A DNA stretch of 64,000 nucleotides, from NCBI RefSeq assembly GCF_905332535.1, contig NZ_CAJOCF010000005.1:59938-123937 (forward strand), given 5' to 3'. Below are positions 27,528-37,131 of this stretch, piece after piece (the stretch's first letter is position 1; every line of letters starts with the position of its first letter). The notes under the pieces were generated by a model, which was not told the origin of the DNA, searched no databases, and saw only the letters and a list, made by a program, of their open reading frames with translations. This DNA is from Latilactobacillus fragifolii. Lineage in GTDB: Bacteria; Bacillota; Bacilli; Lactobacillales; Lactobacillaceae. The position numbers and the translations under genes were made by a program.

Positions 27528-27567
27528 AAAAAAGAGGGGCGCCAGTTGGCTGGCGCCCCTCTTTTTT
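27528..27567. terminator. Bidirectional terminator between rpoE and ROK kinase
   Basis: AAAAAAGAGGGGCGCCAG (27528-27545) pairs perfectly with CTGGCGCCCCTCTTTTTT (27550-27567); loop TTGG. Confidence 0.95.
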
Positions 27568-27586
27568 GAGTTAAAGGGATTCTGTG

Positions 27587-28543
27587 TTAGTCCTTAGATG
27601 TTATTGAGCTGATTGGACATTCGCGTTTGAGAAAATGATAAACAGCACCGATTAAGTTGGCGTTTTGATTGAAGTGACAAATTTCAATGTGTGGGACAGG
27701 GATGGGGGCTGTCGAACCTGCACGGCGTTGCCAGTAACGCTTAATACTACTATTATCATCGGCTAAAAGGGTGTCAATTGCAGCGTTTAATTTCGGTAGT
27801 AGGTCAGCCCGTTGACTAATTCCGCCGCCAATGCCAATAATCTCGGGGGCATAAGCGACGTTTAAGAAGAGCATGATTTCCGCGAGGGCGGCATACATCT
27901 GAGTCACCTCTTGAGTGGCGATGGGATTACCTTGATCGGCGAGTTCGAAGGCCGTTTTACCATCGATGGTATTGGGCAATTTAAAATTACGCAGTGCGAC
28001 CGTTTTGCCAATTTGAACGGGCGAGACTTTTGAATTATTGAGGGTTTTGATGGTATCCGCGATGAATTTATCGAAGTTATCGATTTTATCAGCAATGGTT
28101 TTGAGAATGGTACCATTTTCGACGATGGATAAGCCAATCCCAGAACCGATGATTGTGAATAAGGCACTCAGATGACCTTGGCCAATGCCAGCCGTCATTT
28201 CCGCGAGGGCTGCACTATCGGCATCGTTTTGGAGGGTGACCGGTAGATTAAGACGTGTTGCAAATTCAGTTTGAAATTCACCAAGATGTAAAAATGGGAC
28301 ATAACTCATGCCATGGATGATACCAGTCTGTTCATCTGGATTACCAGGACAACTTACCGCAATCCCGATTAAGTGAAAGTTGGTCGCGAATTGATCACGT
28401 AATTGTTCAACTTCAGTATAGAAGCGATTGCGTGTTAGTGGCGTAGGAAATTGCGCTTGTTTAATTAATTGGTGATTCGTCCAAATCCCGTATTTGACAG
28501 CGGAACCGCCGATATCTAGCGCTAGTAACGCATCTTGTGGCAT
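27587..28543 (-). CDS. ROK-family sugar kinase/regulator-like protein
   Basis: 318 residues. ALDIGGSAVKYGIW is the phosphate-1 motif, IAVSCPGNPDEQTG follows, NDADSAALAEMTAG holds the catalytic Asp, and IGIGGGISQR is near the adenosine site. There is no N-terminal HTH, so it is a kinase type. The Cys-rich zinc motif (CxCGxxGCxE) of typical glucokinases is absent. Substrate cannot be named. Start ATG 28543 (MPQDALLALD) has AAAGGA about 10 bases upstream. Confidence 0.88.
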   Translation of the reverse strand: MPQDALLALDIGGSAVKYGIWTNHQLIKQAQFPTPLTRNRFYTEVEQLRDQFATNFHLIGIAVSCPGNPDEQTGIIHGMSYVPFLHLGEFQTEFATRLNLPVTLQNDADSAALAEMTAGIGQGHLSALFTIIGSGIGLSIVENGTILKTIADKIDNFDKFIADTIKTLNNSKVSPVQIGKTVALRNFKLPNTIDGKTAFELADQGNPIATQEVTQMYAALAEIMLFLNVAYAPEIIGIGGGISQRADLLPKLNAAIDTLLADDNSSIKRYWQRRAGSTAPIPVPHIEICHFNQNANLIGAVYHFLKRECPISSITSKD

Positions 28544-28628
28544 GATGGGCCATCCTTTCAAAATAAGTCATGCAAATAGTGTAGCATAGGCGATTTAAAT
28601 TCGGCGTAGAAATGATTAATTTTTTTGC

Positions 28629-28657
28629 TTGACGCTAATTGCCGTTTCTTGTATTAT
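28629..28657 (+). promoter_or_regulatory. Promoter of pyrG
   Basis: TTGACG (28629-28634), 17-base spacer, TATTAT (28652-28657). The transcript is predicted to start at GGGC (28665-28668). Confidence 0.78.
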
Positions 28658-28664
28658 ATTCTTT

Positions 28665-28747
28665 GGGCGCTTTGCAATTACTTTAATTGCGAAGCCAGAA
28701 TCGGTTAACAAGCTCCCTGTTCATTTTTGAATAGGGAGCTTGTTTTT
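28665..28747 (+). promoter_or_regulatory. pyrG CTP-responsive attenuator leader
   Basis: The transcript would begin GGGC, then a small GCAATTA/TAATTGC hairpin (28673-28689), then a terminator: ACAAGCTCCCTGTTCA with TGAATAGGGAGCTTGT (about 28708-28742, 16 bp including one G-U) and five T. The 5' terminator arm holds GCTCCC. This is the layout of the B. subtilis pyrG leader, where low CTP lets polymerase add extra G residues at the 5' end; the G-run pairs with the C/U-rich arm and prevents termination. Confidence 0.82.
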
Positions 28748-28793
28748 GTTTTTTGTTGTTTCCCAAAAGCATGAATGTTTAGCGTAATGCTAA

Positions 28794-30407
<1,614 letters not shown>

Positions 30408-30440
30408 GGTCGGCTGACTCAAACGGGTGAGCTTTAAAAG

Positions 30441-30485
30441 AAAAAATGCCCCTTATAACTTTTTTAGTTATAAGGGGCATTTTTT
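30441..30485 (+). terminator. Terminator after pyrG
   Basis: AAAAAATGCCCCTTATAACT pairs perfectly with AGTTATAAGGGGCATTTTTT. The next 130 bases hold nothing I can identify. Confidence 0.95.
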
Positions 30486-30622
30486 GTATCGAAAACAGTT
30501 GTGAAAATAATGCCCTACATTTTGAAAACCTTTGCATTCTATGGTGTCCATTGCGGGCTTTTATACGAGGGGCGCTTTTCCTGAATATGAAAATTAAAAA
30601 GTCAATGATATTTCTAAATGCC

Positions 30623-30651
30623 TTGTAATTTATGTGCTTATTAATTATTAT
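30623..30651 (+). promoter_or_regulatory. Promoter of murA
   Basis: TTGTAA (30623-30628), 17-base spacer, TATTAT (30646-30651) in an AT-rich stretch. Confidence 0.55.
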
Positions 30652-30689
30652 TATACATGTATGACTAATTATCAACGGCGTTGAGTGGA

Positions 30690-30816
30690 ATGAAGCCGTT
30701 CTCTAAATTTAAAAAACTAAAAAACTTAAAAATATCAAAAGCGCCTTCTGGTTTATACCACAGGAGAAGTGGGGGACTGAAGGCGGTTCTTTTGTTGCAA
30801 AGCGAACGGGGAAAAC
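30690..30816 (+). promoter_or_regulatory. murA leader with a structured RNA element
   Basis: A stem CGCCTTC (30742-30748) with GAAGGCG (30779-30785) encloses two small hairpins (TGGT-TTAT-ACCA and CAC...GTG), giving a three-way junction. The leader also contains an open frame in phase with murA from ATG 30690 encoding a very basic segment ([16 protein letters not shown]). Function unknown; no known riboswitch is recognised. Confidence 0.35.
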
Positions 30817-30821
30817 TAAAA

Positions 30822-32081
30822 ATGAAAAAAATGTTAATTCAAGGTGGCAATCTCTTGTCTGGGGAAGTCACAATAGGCGGTGCAAAAAATAGCACGGTTG
30901 CGATTATTCCCGCGGCTATTTTGGCAGAGTCAAAGGTTGTTTTGGACAGTGTCCCGCACATTAAAGACGTCAATAGCTTACTATCAATTCTAGAAGAGAT
31001 GTCGGTCTCATCGACATTTGAGGGGGATACAGTTGAAATCGATCCAACCCATATTATTTCAACGCCATTACCAAGTGGGAAAATTCAAAGTTTACGGGCC
31101 TCTTACTATTTCATGGGGGCGCTATTAGGCCGGTTTGGCGAAGCAATTGTTGGTTTGCCAGGCGGGGATGATATTGGGCCCCGACCAATTGATCAACATA
31201 TTAAAGGATTTGAAGCACTAGGGGCCACCGTGACGAATAACCACGGGGCCATCCAAATCAAGGCGCCAAATGGCTTGCATGGTGCTAAAATTTATCTCGA
31301 TATGGCATCAGTTGGGGCAACAATTAATTTATTGTTGGCCGCTGTCCGTGCTGAAGGCCAAACCGTTATTGAAAATGCGGCTCGCGAACCTGAAATTGTG
31401 GATATCGCCACTTTTCTAAATAATATGGGGGCCAAAATCCGCGGTGCGGGGACTGATATTATCCGCATTGACGGTGTTGAACACCTATACGGGCGCAATA
31501 CGCACACCATTATTCCTGATCGGATTGAAGCAGGCACTTATTTAAGTATGGCTGCAGCGATTGGTGATGGCGTGAACATCAAGAACATCATCAGTGAACA
31601 TATGGACGCTTATCTCGCTAAATTAGAGGAAATGGGCGTTAAGATGGACGTTAAGGAAGACAGTATCTTTGTCTACCCATCACCTGATTTAAAAATGGTT
31701 CAAATTAAAACAATGCCTTACCCGGGCTTTGCGACTGACTTGCAACAACCACTCACCCCGCTCTTGTTAAAAGCCCAAGGCGAGGGGCTTGTGGTGGATA
31801 CACTTTATCCTAAGCGGACACGCCACGTCCCAGAATTAATTCGGATGGGTGCAGACATCTCAATTGAAAATGATGTGATTATTTTACACCATGCTGATAA
31901 GTTACAAGGTGCTGAAGTATCAGCCGATGAAATTCGGGGCGGTGCTTGTTTAATGATTGCTGGTTTAATGGCCAATGGCGTTACAACGATTAATAATGCA
32001 AGTAATATTTTACGGGGCTATGACCGAGTGGTTGATAAACTAACCGGTCTGGGAGCAATCGTTAAAATGGTTGAAGAATAA
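30822..32081 (+). CDS. murA: UDP-N-acetylglucosamine 1-carboxyvinyltransferase, Asp-type active site
   Basis: 419 residues from ATG 30822. It transfers enolpyruvate from PEP to UDP-GlcNAc, the first committed step of peptidoglycan synthesis. GGAKNS holds Lys22 and Asn23. The active-site loop reads [15 protein letters not shown], so Asp116 replaces the Cys that normally sits after PGG and is alkylated by fosfomycin; Asp variants elsewhere remain active and are fosfomycin-insensitive. The protein resembles the MurA2/MurZ branch ([11 protein letters not shown]). A GGGGAA site precedes the start; an in-frame upstream start at 30690 would add 44 basic residues and is judged unlikely. Confidence 0.94.
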   Translation: MKKMLIQGGNLLSGEVTIGGAKNSTVAIIPAAILAESKVVLDSVPHIKDVNSLLSILEEMSVSSTFEGDTVEIDPTHIISTPLPSGKIQSLRASYYFMGALLGRFGEAIVGLPGGDDIGPRPIDQHIKGFEALGATVTNNHGAIQIKAPNGLHGAKIYLDMASVGATINLLLAAVRAEGQTVIENAAREPEIVDIATFLNNMGAKIRGAGTDIIRIDGVEHLYGRNTHTIIPDRIEAGTYLSMAAAIGDGVNIKNIISEHMDAYLAKLEEMGVKMDVKEDSIFVYPSPDLKMVQIKTMPYPGFATDLQQPLTPLLLKAQGEGLVVDTLYPKRTRHVPELIRMGADISIENDVIILHHADKLQGAEVSADEIRGGACLMIAGLMANGVTTINNASNILRGYDRVVDKLTGLGAIVKMVEE

Positions 32082-32093
32082 GTTAACCATCTA

Positions 32094-32122
32094 TTGTTTT
32101 TTGTGAGCATTCATGCTAATAT
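32094..32122 (+). promoter_or_regulatory. Promoter of rpmE2
   Basis: TTGTTT (32094-32099), 17-base spacer, TAATAT (32117-32122). Confidence 0.6.
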
Positions 32123-32175
32123 TTAATGGTTATGTAAACAAATATCTCTGACATAGCAAATATCTCAGGGCAAGA

Positions 32176-32213
32176 CTTAAGTTGTGCATCGGAATTGATG
32201 CAGATAACTTTAG
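32176..32213 (+). promoter_or_regulatory. Hairpin in the L31 mRNA leader
   Basis: CTTAAGTT-GTGCATC and GATGCA-GATAACTTTAG pair with small bulges, ending 10 bases before the AAAAGGAG site of rpmE2. Ribosomal protein L31 leaders in Firmicutes are known autoregulatory RNAs, so this may be the protein-binding structure. Confidence 0.45.
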
Positions 32214-32233
32214 CAAAAAGGAGCGGAAAAGAC

Positions 32234-32497
32234 ATGAAACAAGGTATTCATCCAGATTATCACAAGGTAGTATTTATGGATTCATCAACTGGCTTCAAGT
32301 TCATTTCAGGTTCAACTGCTAACTCAGCTGAAACTGTTGAATGGGAAGACGGTAACACATATCCATTAATCCGTGTTGAAATTTCATCAGATTCACATCC
32401 ATTCTACACAGGTAAACAAAAGTTTACTCAAGCAGATGGGCGTGTCGATCGTTTCAACAAAAAATATGGTTTTACAGACAAGAACGCTGCCAAATAA
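32234..32497 (+). CDS. rpmE2: Ribosomal protein L31, type B
   Basis: 87-residue large-subunit protein: [20 protein letters not shown], with [13 protein letters not shown] and a basic end [11 protein letters not shown]. There are no Cys pairs, so it is the zinc-independent (type B, C-minus) form that also serves when zinc is low. ATG 32234 has AAAAGGAG upstream; the longer in-frame reading from 32195 precedes that site and is rejected. Confidence 0.96.
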   Translation: MKQGIHPDYHKVVFMDSSTGFKFISGSTANSAETVEWEDGNTYPLIRVEISSDSHPFYTGKQKFTQADGRVDRFNKKYGFTDKNAAK

Positions 32498-32507
32498 TTA
32501 TTTTGGG

Positions 32508-32538
32508 AACCGGGGAATTTTTCCCTGGTTTTTTTTTA
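32508..32538 (+). terminator. Terminator after rpmE2
   Basis: AACCGGGGAA (32508-32517) with TTCCCTGGTT (32521-32530) and eight T. Confidence 0.88.
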
Positions 32539-32651
32539 CCCCAAAAGTGCCATGTTAGCCAACGATTAAAAATGATTCTTTACGAAGGATGCCGATTTAT
32601 GCGGTCGTCGGAATGTGGTACGATATCATTTAAATGGAAAGGATGAATAAC

Positions 32652-33329
32652 ATGGCAAAACAAAAAATAAATTGGCGGTGGGTGGACTGGCTTTATGTCT
32701 TCACCATTGTGAGTCAATTAATTTACATTGGCTATTACTTAGAACAAATGCTGACCAATCCAAGAGATAACGGAACATTATCGTTTGCTGTTTTACAAGT
32801 GGTTGCAGGACTTGTGATTGCAACCTTACCGATTATTATTGAGCGGTTTATGCCATACCGTTTTCCAGAGGTACTATACGCAGTTTATTTAATTTTTGTG
32901 TACTGTTCAATTCTATTGGGGACGGGTTTACATTTTTATAGTCGCTTATATTACTGGGATAAATTCTTGCATGTTTTGAGTGCTGGGTTATTGGCGGGAT
33001 TAGGGTATACGGTCTTTAATGTGTTGATTTCGAAACAACTGCGCCAAACTATTTCAGCCTTACTGATGAGTTTATTTGCCGCAACCTTTGGTAGTACGAT
33101 TGGGGTATTGTGGGAGTTCTATGAATTCACGGGTGATCGTTTATTAGGATTAAATATGCAACGTTACATGGCAAATGGCCACCTTTTATTAGGGCAAGCA
33201 GCCCTGTTAGATACGATGGGGGACTTATTAGCAGATGTATTAGGGTCGTGCCTCATCGCAATTATCGGATATTTCTGCATTAAGCATAACCGTGACTGGT
33301 TAGATAAACTGACATTTACGAAAAAATAA
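32652..33329 (+). CDS. DUF2238-like integral membrane protein
   Basis: 225 residues with about six membrane helices. 'YYWDKFLHVLSAGLLAGLG', 'WEFYEFTGDRLLGLNMQRYM' and 'LLDTMGDLLADVLGS' resemble the conserved DKxxH...WExxE...DTxxDL pattern of the DUF2238 (YjdF-like) family, whose acidic and His residues lie in the membrane. Function unknown. Start ATG 32652 has AAAGGA 8 bases away; ATG 32643 and 32634 overlap that site. Confidence 0.72.
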   Translation: MAKQKINWRWVDWLYVFTIVSQLIYIGYYLEQMLTNPRDNGTLSFAVLQVVAGLVIATLPIIIERFMPYRFPEVLYAVYLIFVYCSILLGTGLHFYSRLYYWDKFLHVLSAGLLAGLGYTVFNVLISKQLRQTISALLMSLFAATFGSTIGVLWEFYEFTGDRLLGLNMQRYMANGHLLLGQAALLDTMGDLLADVLGSCLIAIIGYFCIKHNRDWLDKLTFTKK

Positions 33330-33330
33330 C

Positions 33331-33377
33331 AACAAAAAGTGGTGCTTCTTATTTTGGGAGAAGCACCACTTTTTGTT
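33331..33377. terminator. Bidirectional terminator
   Basis: AACAAAAAGTGGTGCTTCT pairs perfectly with AGAAGCACCACTTTTTGTT across a 9-base loop, between two converging genes. Confidence 0.94.
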
Positions 33378-33378
33378 G

Positions 33379-34620
33379 TTATTTTTGGATTTCGTGTTCG
33401 TCACGTAAAACTTTGGTATTCTGGCGGACCCAGAAGAGGTTGACGATAACGAGGACGGTTGTCGATAAGAAGACCCCACTATAGCCGAATAGACCAGAAA
33501 CACTAGAACCAATCAGCGGTCCGGCAACATTGCCCATCGCTTGGAAAGATTGATTATAACTAAAAATCCGACCGGCAGAACGATGTGGCGAGTACTTTGC
33601 GAGAATTGTTTGGACTTGTGGCAACAATGCGGCATCAACAATCCCAACTAATAAACGCAATGCGCCGAGTTGCCAAACGTTTTGGACAAAGGCTTGTGGG
33701 ACATAGACGAAGACGGCAAAGACTAAGCCACTGAGTAAAATTTTTTCGGAGCCAATGCGATCCCCAAGTGCGCCAAAACGGGGGGCGGCAATTAATGTCG
33801 CAATCCCCGGGATGGCCGCGACAATCCCGCTGACTAATGCGACGTTATTGCCATGGTGCATTAGTTGGCGAACATATAAACTTAACAGCGGACTGATGGA
33901 GTTGTTAGAGGCTTGGATAATCATTGTCGTGACGAACATCCCGATAATTAAATGGGGGTATTTTAATTCGTGGATCAGTTGCCGACCAGGAACTTGATCG
34001 CCTTTTTGGATCGGTGTGAAATCTTCGTGAACAAATACTAGACAAAGAATAAACACGATGAACAAAATAATACCGGTAATAAAGAAGGTCGTTCGATACC
34101 CCGTTGCTTGGGCAATAATGCCCCCTAATAAGGGCCCTAATAATGTGCCAGAAACGTTTCCGGTCGTAAGGGTTCCTAAGGCTTGGCCGCTTTTTTCTTG
34201 AGGGGCTGAAGTGGCGATTAAGGCGTTTGAATTACTGATGTATCCTGAGAAGAACCCTTGGAGGAGCCGTAGCCCGATTAATTCATAAACGTTTTGGACT
34301 AAGCCCATCGCCCCCAGAACAATTGCCATCCCTAATGAAGCGCGGAGTAACATTAATTTACGCCCGCGGCGATCGGCAATTTTGCCCCACCATGGTGAAA
34401 TCAGGGCAGTGACTAAGAATGTGATGGAATAGGTCAATCCACTCCATAAACTCAATTGAGCCGTTGTAAAATGGCCGAGTGTGTCAATGTACAGTGACAT
34501 GAATGGCATAATTAAACTAAAAGCAACGCCGGCCATGAAATTGCCAAACCATAAAACAACGAGGTTCTGTTCCCATTGTGCCCGGCGTCTGAATAAACGT
34601 TGACGAATGTGCGTTAACAT
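33379..34620 (-). CDS. MFS transporter, DHA1 drug-efflux type (MdtG/PmrA-like)
   Basis: 413 residues, twelve predicted membrane helices. WWGKIADRRGRKLMLL is the MFS signature loop between helices 2 and 3, and GNVSGTLLGPLLGG in helix 5 is the antiporter motif C region of 12-helix drug exporters. Likely a proton-coupled efflux pump, resembling PmrA/MdtG; substrate unknown. The SUKH-like gene upstream on the same strand is 27 bases away and may be cotranscribed. Confidence 0.9.
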   Translation of the reverse strand: MLTHIRQRLFRRRAQWEQNLVVLWFGNFMAGVAFSLIMPFMSLYIDTLGHFTTAQLSLWSGLTYSITFLVTALISPWWGKIADRRGRKLMLLRASLGMAIVLGAMGLVQNVYELIGLRLLQGFFSGYISNSNALIATSAPQEKSGQALGTLTTGNVSGTLLGPLLGGIIAQATGYRTTFFITGIILFIVFILCLVFVHEDFTPIQKGDQVPGRQLIHELKYPHLIIGMFVTTMIIQASNNSISPLLSLYVRQLMHHGNNVALVSGIVAAIPGIATLIAAPRFGALGDRIGSEKILLSGLVFAVFVYVPQAFVQNVWQLGALRLLVGIVDAALLPQVQTILAKYSPHRSAGRIFSYNQSFQAMGNVAGPLIGSSVSGLFGYSGVFLSTTVLVIVNLFWVRQNTKVLRDEHEIQK

Positions 34621-34647
34621 AGTGGCATCATCTCGATTCTAAAAAAG

Positions 34648-35382
34648 TTAAAGTGAAGACCACGCTTTTTGATGTGCGTGATAGGCGTCTTTTAAATGTG
34701 GTAGTTCTTCAAAAAGAGTAGCGAGTTGGGCGCTTTTAGCCTGTGGTAGCTGACGTTTGAAGTACAAGCGTTGAGTGTCATAGGCGGTCAATGCGCTTGC
34801 TTGTTGCGCTGGTGTCCCATGTTCGGCAAAATAAAGGAGCCAATCAAACAGCCATTCTTTATCAGCATCGGCTTCATAATGCGCCAGTAGGGCATCTAGC
34901 TGGGCGCCTTGTGCGACTAATAAGTAATGGTTACGTTGCAAAGGGGTTAATTGATGGTCAGGATTCAGATCAATTACTTTGGGACCTAACTGTTCGAGAA
35001 AACTGGTCAGCGAATCAGCAACGGTTAACCATTGATCGACCTCAGTATCTATGTAGCGAATCGGTGGTTCAGCTAAGGCTTGTTGGCAATCAAATACGAA
35101 ATATTGCTGTTGATGCTGACTAAAAGGCACTAAGTAATCGGGTAATTCAGGCGCTTGGATGACGGCTTCACCGTTGTGGGCAATCCCAGCTAAATAGTGA
35201 CACTCAACGTCAGCGAGACCGTCACTGGTTGGCTCACGCGTAGGAAGGCTAAAGTTAGTTAGAAAACCGCCATTGGTTGTTTGGCAGAGGACCCGGTAAC
35301 TCATTGGAATTCGTGGCTCATCGGCAATCATCCGTGGTGCAGTTAAGCCAACATTTGCAATTGCTGGCTGGGCAGTAAACAT
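34648..35382 (-). CDS. SMI1/KNR4 (SUKH)-like protein
   Basis: 244 residues, cytoplasmic. The stretch TNGGFLTNFSLPT followed by HYLAGIAHNGEA, DYLVPFSQHQQQYFVFDC and PPIRYIDTEVDQWLTVADSL matches the SUKH pattern (conserved NGG, aspartate before W, 'FLE'). SUKH proteins are often immunity proteins against polymorphic toxins, but housekeeping members exist and no toxin gene is adjacent. A helical C-terminal extension (about 150-244) is additional. A GGGAGGG site precedes the start. Confidence 0.65.
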   Translation of the reverse strand: MFTAQPAIANVGLTAPRMIADEPRIPMSYRVLCQTTNGGFLTNFSLPTREPTSDGLADVECHYLAGIAHNGEAVIQAPELPDYLVPFSQHQQQYFVFDCQQALAEPPIRYIDTEVDQWLTVADSLTSFLEQLGPKVIDLNPDHQLTPLQRNHYLLVAQGAQLDALLAHYEADADKEWLFDWLLYFAEHGTPAQQASALTAYDTQRLYFKRQLPQAKSAQLATLFEELPHLKDAYHAHQKAWSSL

Positions 35383-35433
35383 GCAAGTATCCCTCCCAAA
35401 ATTGATAACTCTTTAATTTTACCATTTATGTCA

Positions 35434-35462
35434 AACCAAGGTTTTCTTAAGGTTGACAACCT
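35434..35462. promoter_or_regulatory. Two palindromes upstream of lemA-htpX
   Basis: AACCAAGGTT (35434-35443) and AGGTTGACAACCT (35450-35462), in the divergent region between the SUKH-like gene and lemA. The lemA -10 is probably TAATAT near 35491. Possible operator; binding protein unknown. Confidence 0.3.
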
Positions 35463-35527
35463 ATTCTTTATTTGTTGTAACGAGTCTGATAATATGAAGA
35501 CAACATTAAAGAAAAGAGGATACGCAT

Positions 35528-36091
35528 ATGTTGTGGTTTATTATTATCATTATTTTGTTAGTGGTCGGCGCCGTTGTTTTTTACATCAGTACCTACAATA
35601 ACATGGTTAAGAGTCGGAACTGGACCGATGAAGCATGGAGCCAAATCGATGTCCAACTCAAACGCCGGAACGACTTGATTCCAAACTTAGTATCAACTGT
35701 GAAAGGGTATGCTAAGCATGAACAAGATACGCTGGAAAAAGTCATCAAGATGCGGAATCAATTGGTTGAAATGCCAACTGATAATCGACAAGCAACAATG
35801 GCGGCGTCTAACCAGTTAACGGATTCATTGAAGAGTGTTTTTGCGTTATCAGAAAGCTATCCGGATTTAAAGGCAGACGCAGAATTTACGAAGTTAATGG
35901 AAGAATTGACGAATACGGAAAATAAAATTGCGTATGCGCGTCAATTATTTAACTCAAGTGCAACACGTTATAACAACCAAATTCAAACGTTCCCTGGCAA
36001 TATTTTAGCAGGTGCCCACAATTTCCAAAAGGTGGCTTACTTAGAAACCCCAGTTGAGGAAAAAGTAGCACCTAAAGTTTCCTTTGAATAG
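35528..36091 (+). CDS. lemA: LemA family protein
   Basis: 187 residues. An N-terminal membrane anchor (WFIIIIILLVVGAVVFYI) precedes the helical LemA domain: TYNNMVKSRNWTDEAWSQID, QLKRRNDLIPNLVSTVKGYA, then YNNQIQTFPGNILAG. The function is unknown, though lemA and htpX form a conserved pair, suggesting a role in membrane protein quality control. AAGAGGA lies about 8 bases upstream. Confidence 0.95.
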   Translation: MLWFIIIIILLVVGAVVFYISTYNNMVKSRNWTDEAWSQIDVQLKRRNDLIPNLVSTVKGYAKHEQDTLEKVIKMRNQLVEMPTDNRQATMAASNQLTDSLKSVFALSESYPDLKADAEFTKLMEELTNTENKIAYARQLFNSSATRYNNQIQTFPGNILAGAHNFQKVAYLETPVEEKVAPKVSFE

Positions 36092-36104
36092 GGTGTGATT
36101 GGGC

Positions 36105-37004
36105 ATGTTATTTGAACAAATCCAAGAGAATAAACGTAAGACAGTCTATGTGATGATTGGCTTTTTCGCCCTAGTATTGGCAATTGGCGCAGCGCTAGGT
36201 TATTTATTTATGCGTAATCTGATTAGCGGTGTCGTGGTGGCGGCCATTTTAGCCGCTATTTACATGGCAATGATGATTGGTAATTCGACCAACGTCGTGA
36301 TGCAAATGAACCATGCGATTGAAATCCACGATGCTCGCGAATATCCTGATTTATGGCACATTGTTGAAGATATGGCGATGGTGGCCCATGTACCGATGCC
36401 ACGCGTCTTTATTGTTGATGATCCTAGTCCAAATGCGTTTGCGACTGGTAACGATCCAGAACACGCTGCAGTGGCAGTAACGACTGGTATCATGGCGCGT
36501 CTGAACCGTGAAGAACTTGAGGGGGTAATTGCCCATGAAGTCTCACATATTCGTAACTATGATATTCGGTTACAAACGATTGCCTTAGCACTTTCTGCGG
36601 TGATTTCAATGTTGGTAAACATTGGTAGCAACATGTTATGGTGGGGTGGCGGACGCAGTCGGGATAACGACCGTGAAGAAGGGGCAAGTAATGTCATCGG
36701 TTTAGTTTTTTCAATCCTGTTATTGATATTGGGACCTTTGGCGGCTAGTATCGCACAGATGGCGTTGTCACGAAATCGGGAATACTTGGCCGATGCATCT
36801 GGTGTTGAATTAACGCGCAACCCGCAAGGTTTAATCAACGCATTATTAAAGATTGCTAATAGTGAGCCAATGCAAGCTGCCGATCCATCGAGTGCGGCCT
36901 TATATATTTCAGATCCGTTTAAAGGACTTAGCCGGCCGGGTGCTCATTTATTTGATAGTCATCCCCCGATTGAAGACCGCATCGCTAAATTAAGAGCGAT
37001 GTAA
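36105..37004 (+). CDS. htpX: Membrane zinc metalloprotease HtpX
   Basis: 299 residues. Two N-terminal membrane helices, then HEVSH in '[18 protein letters not shown]' binding zinc, further helices, and the third ligand in [16 protein letters not shown]. It degrades damaged membrane proteins, overlapping FtsH. ATG 36105 ([13 protein letters not shown]) fits the family; TTG 36099 is in frame but less likely. It follows lemA by 13 bases, so one operon. Confidence 0.96.
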   Translation: MLFEQIQENKRKTVYVMIGFFALVLAIGAALGYLFMRNLISGVVVAAILAAIYMAMMIGNSTNVVMQMNHAIEIHDAREYPDLWHIVEDMAMVAHVPMPRVFIVDDPSPNAFATGNDPEHAAVAVTTGIMARLNREELEGVIAHEVSHIRNYDIRLQTIALALSAVISMLVNIGSNMLWWGGGRSRDNDREEGASNVIGLVFSILLLILGPLAASIAQMALSRNREYLADASGVELTRNPQGLINALLKIANSEPMQAADPSSAALYISDPFKGLSRPGAHLFDSHPPIEDRIAKLRAM

Positions 37005-37022
37005 TGTTTTAAGAGTATGAAG

Positions 37023-37101
37023 CGTCAGCTGTAGATAATAGCTGACCGAACACGTTTTATGAAGCGGGCGGCAAAATTCATTTTTGTCGCCCGCTTTTTT
37101 T
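37023..37101 (+). terminator. Hairpin plus terminator after htpX
   Basis: GTCAGCT/AGCTGAC (37023-37045) comes first, then AAGCGGGCGGCAAAA with TTTTTGTCGCCCGCTT (37062-37096) and T-run. The second is a clear intrinsic terminator. Confidence 0.88.
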
Positions 37102-37131
37102 GTATAATAAAGAAAAAGAGGAGTGATTAGT

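Noticed and set aside
34791..35123. 110-codon rightward ORF opposite the SUKH-like gene
   Set aside because: The leftward frame has a strong ribosome site and recognisable motifs; this one has neither.
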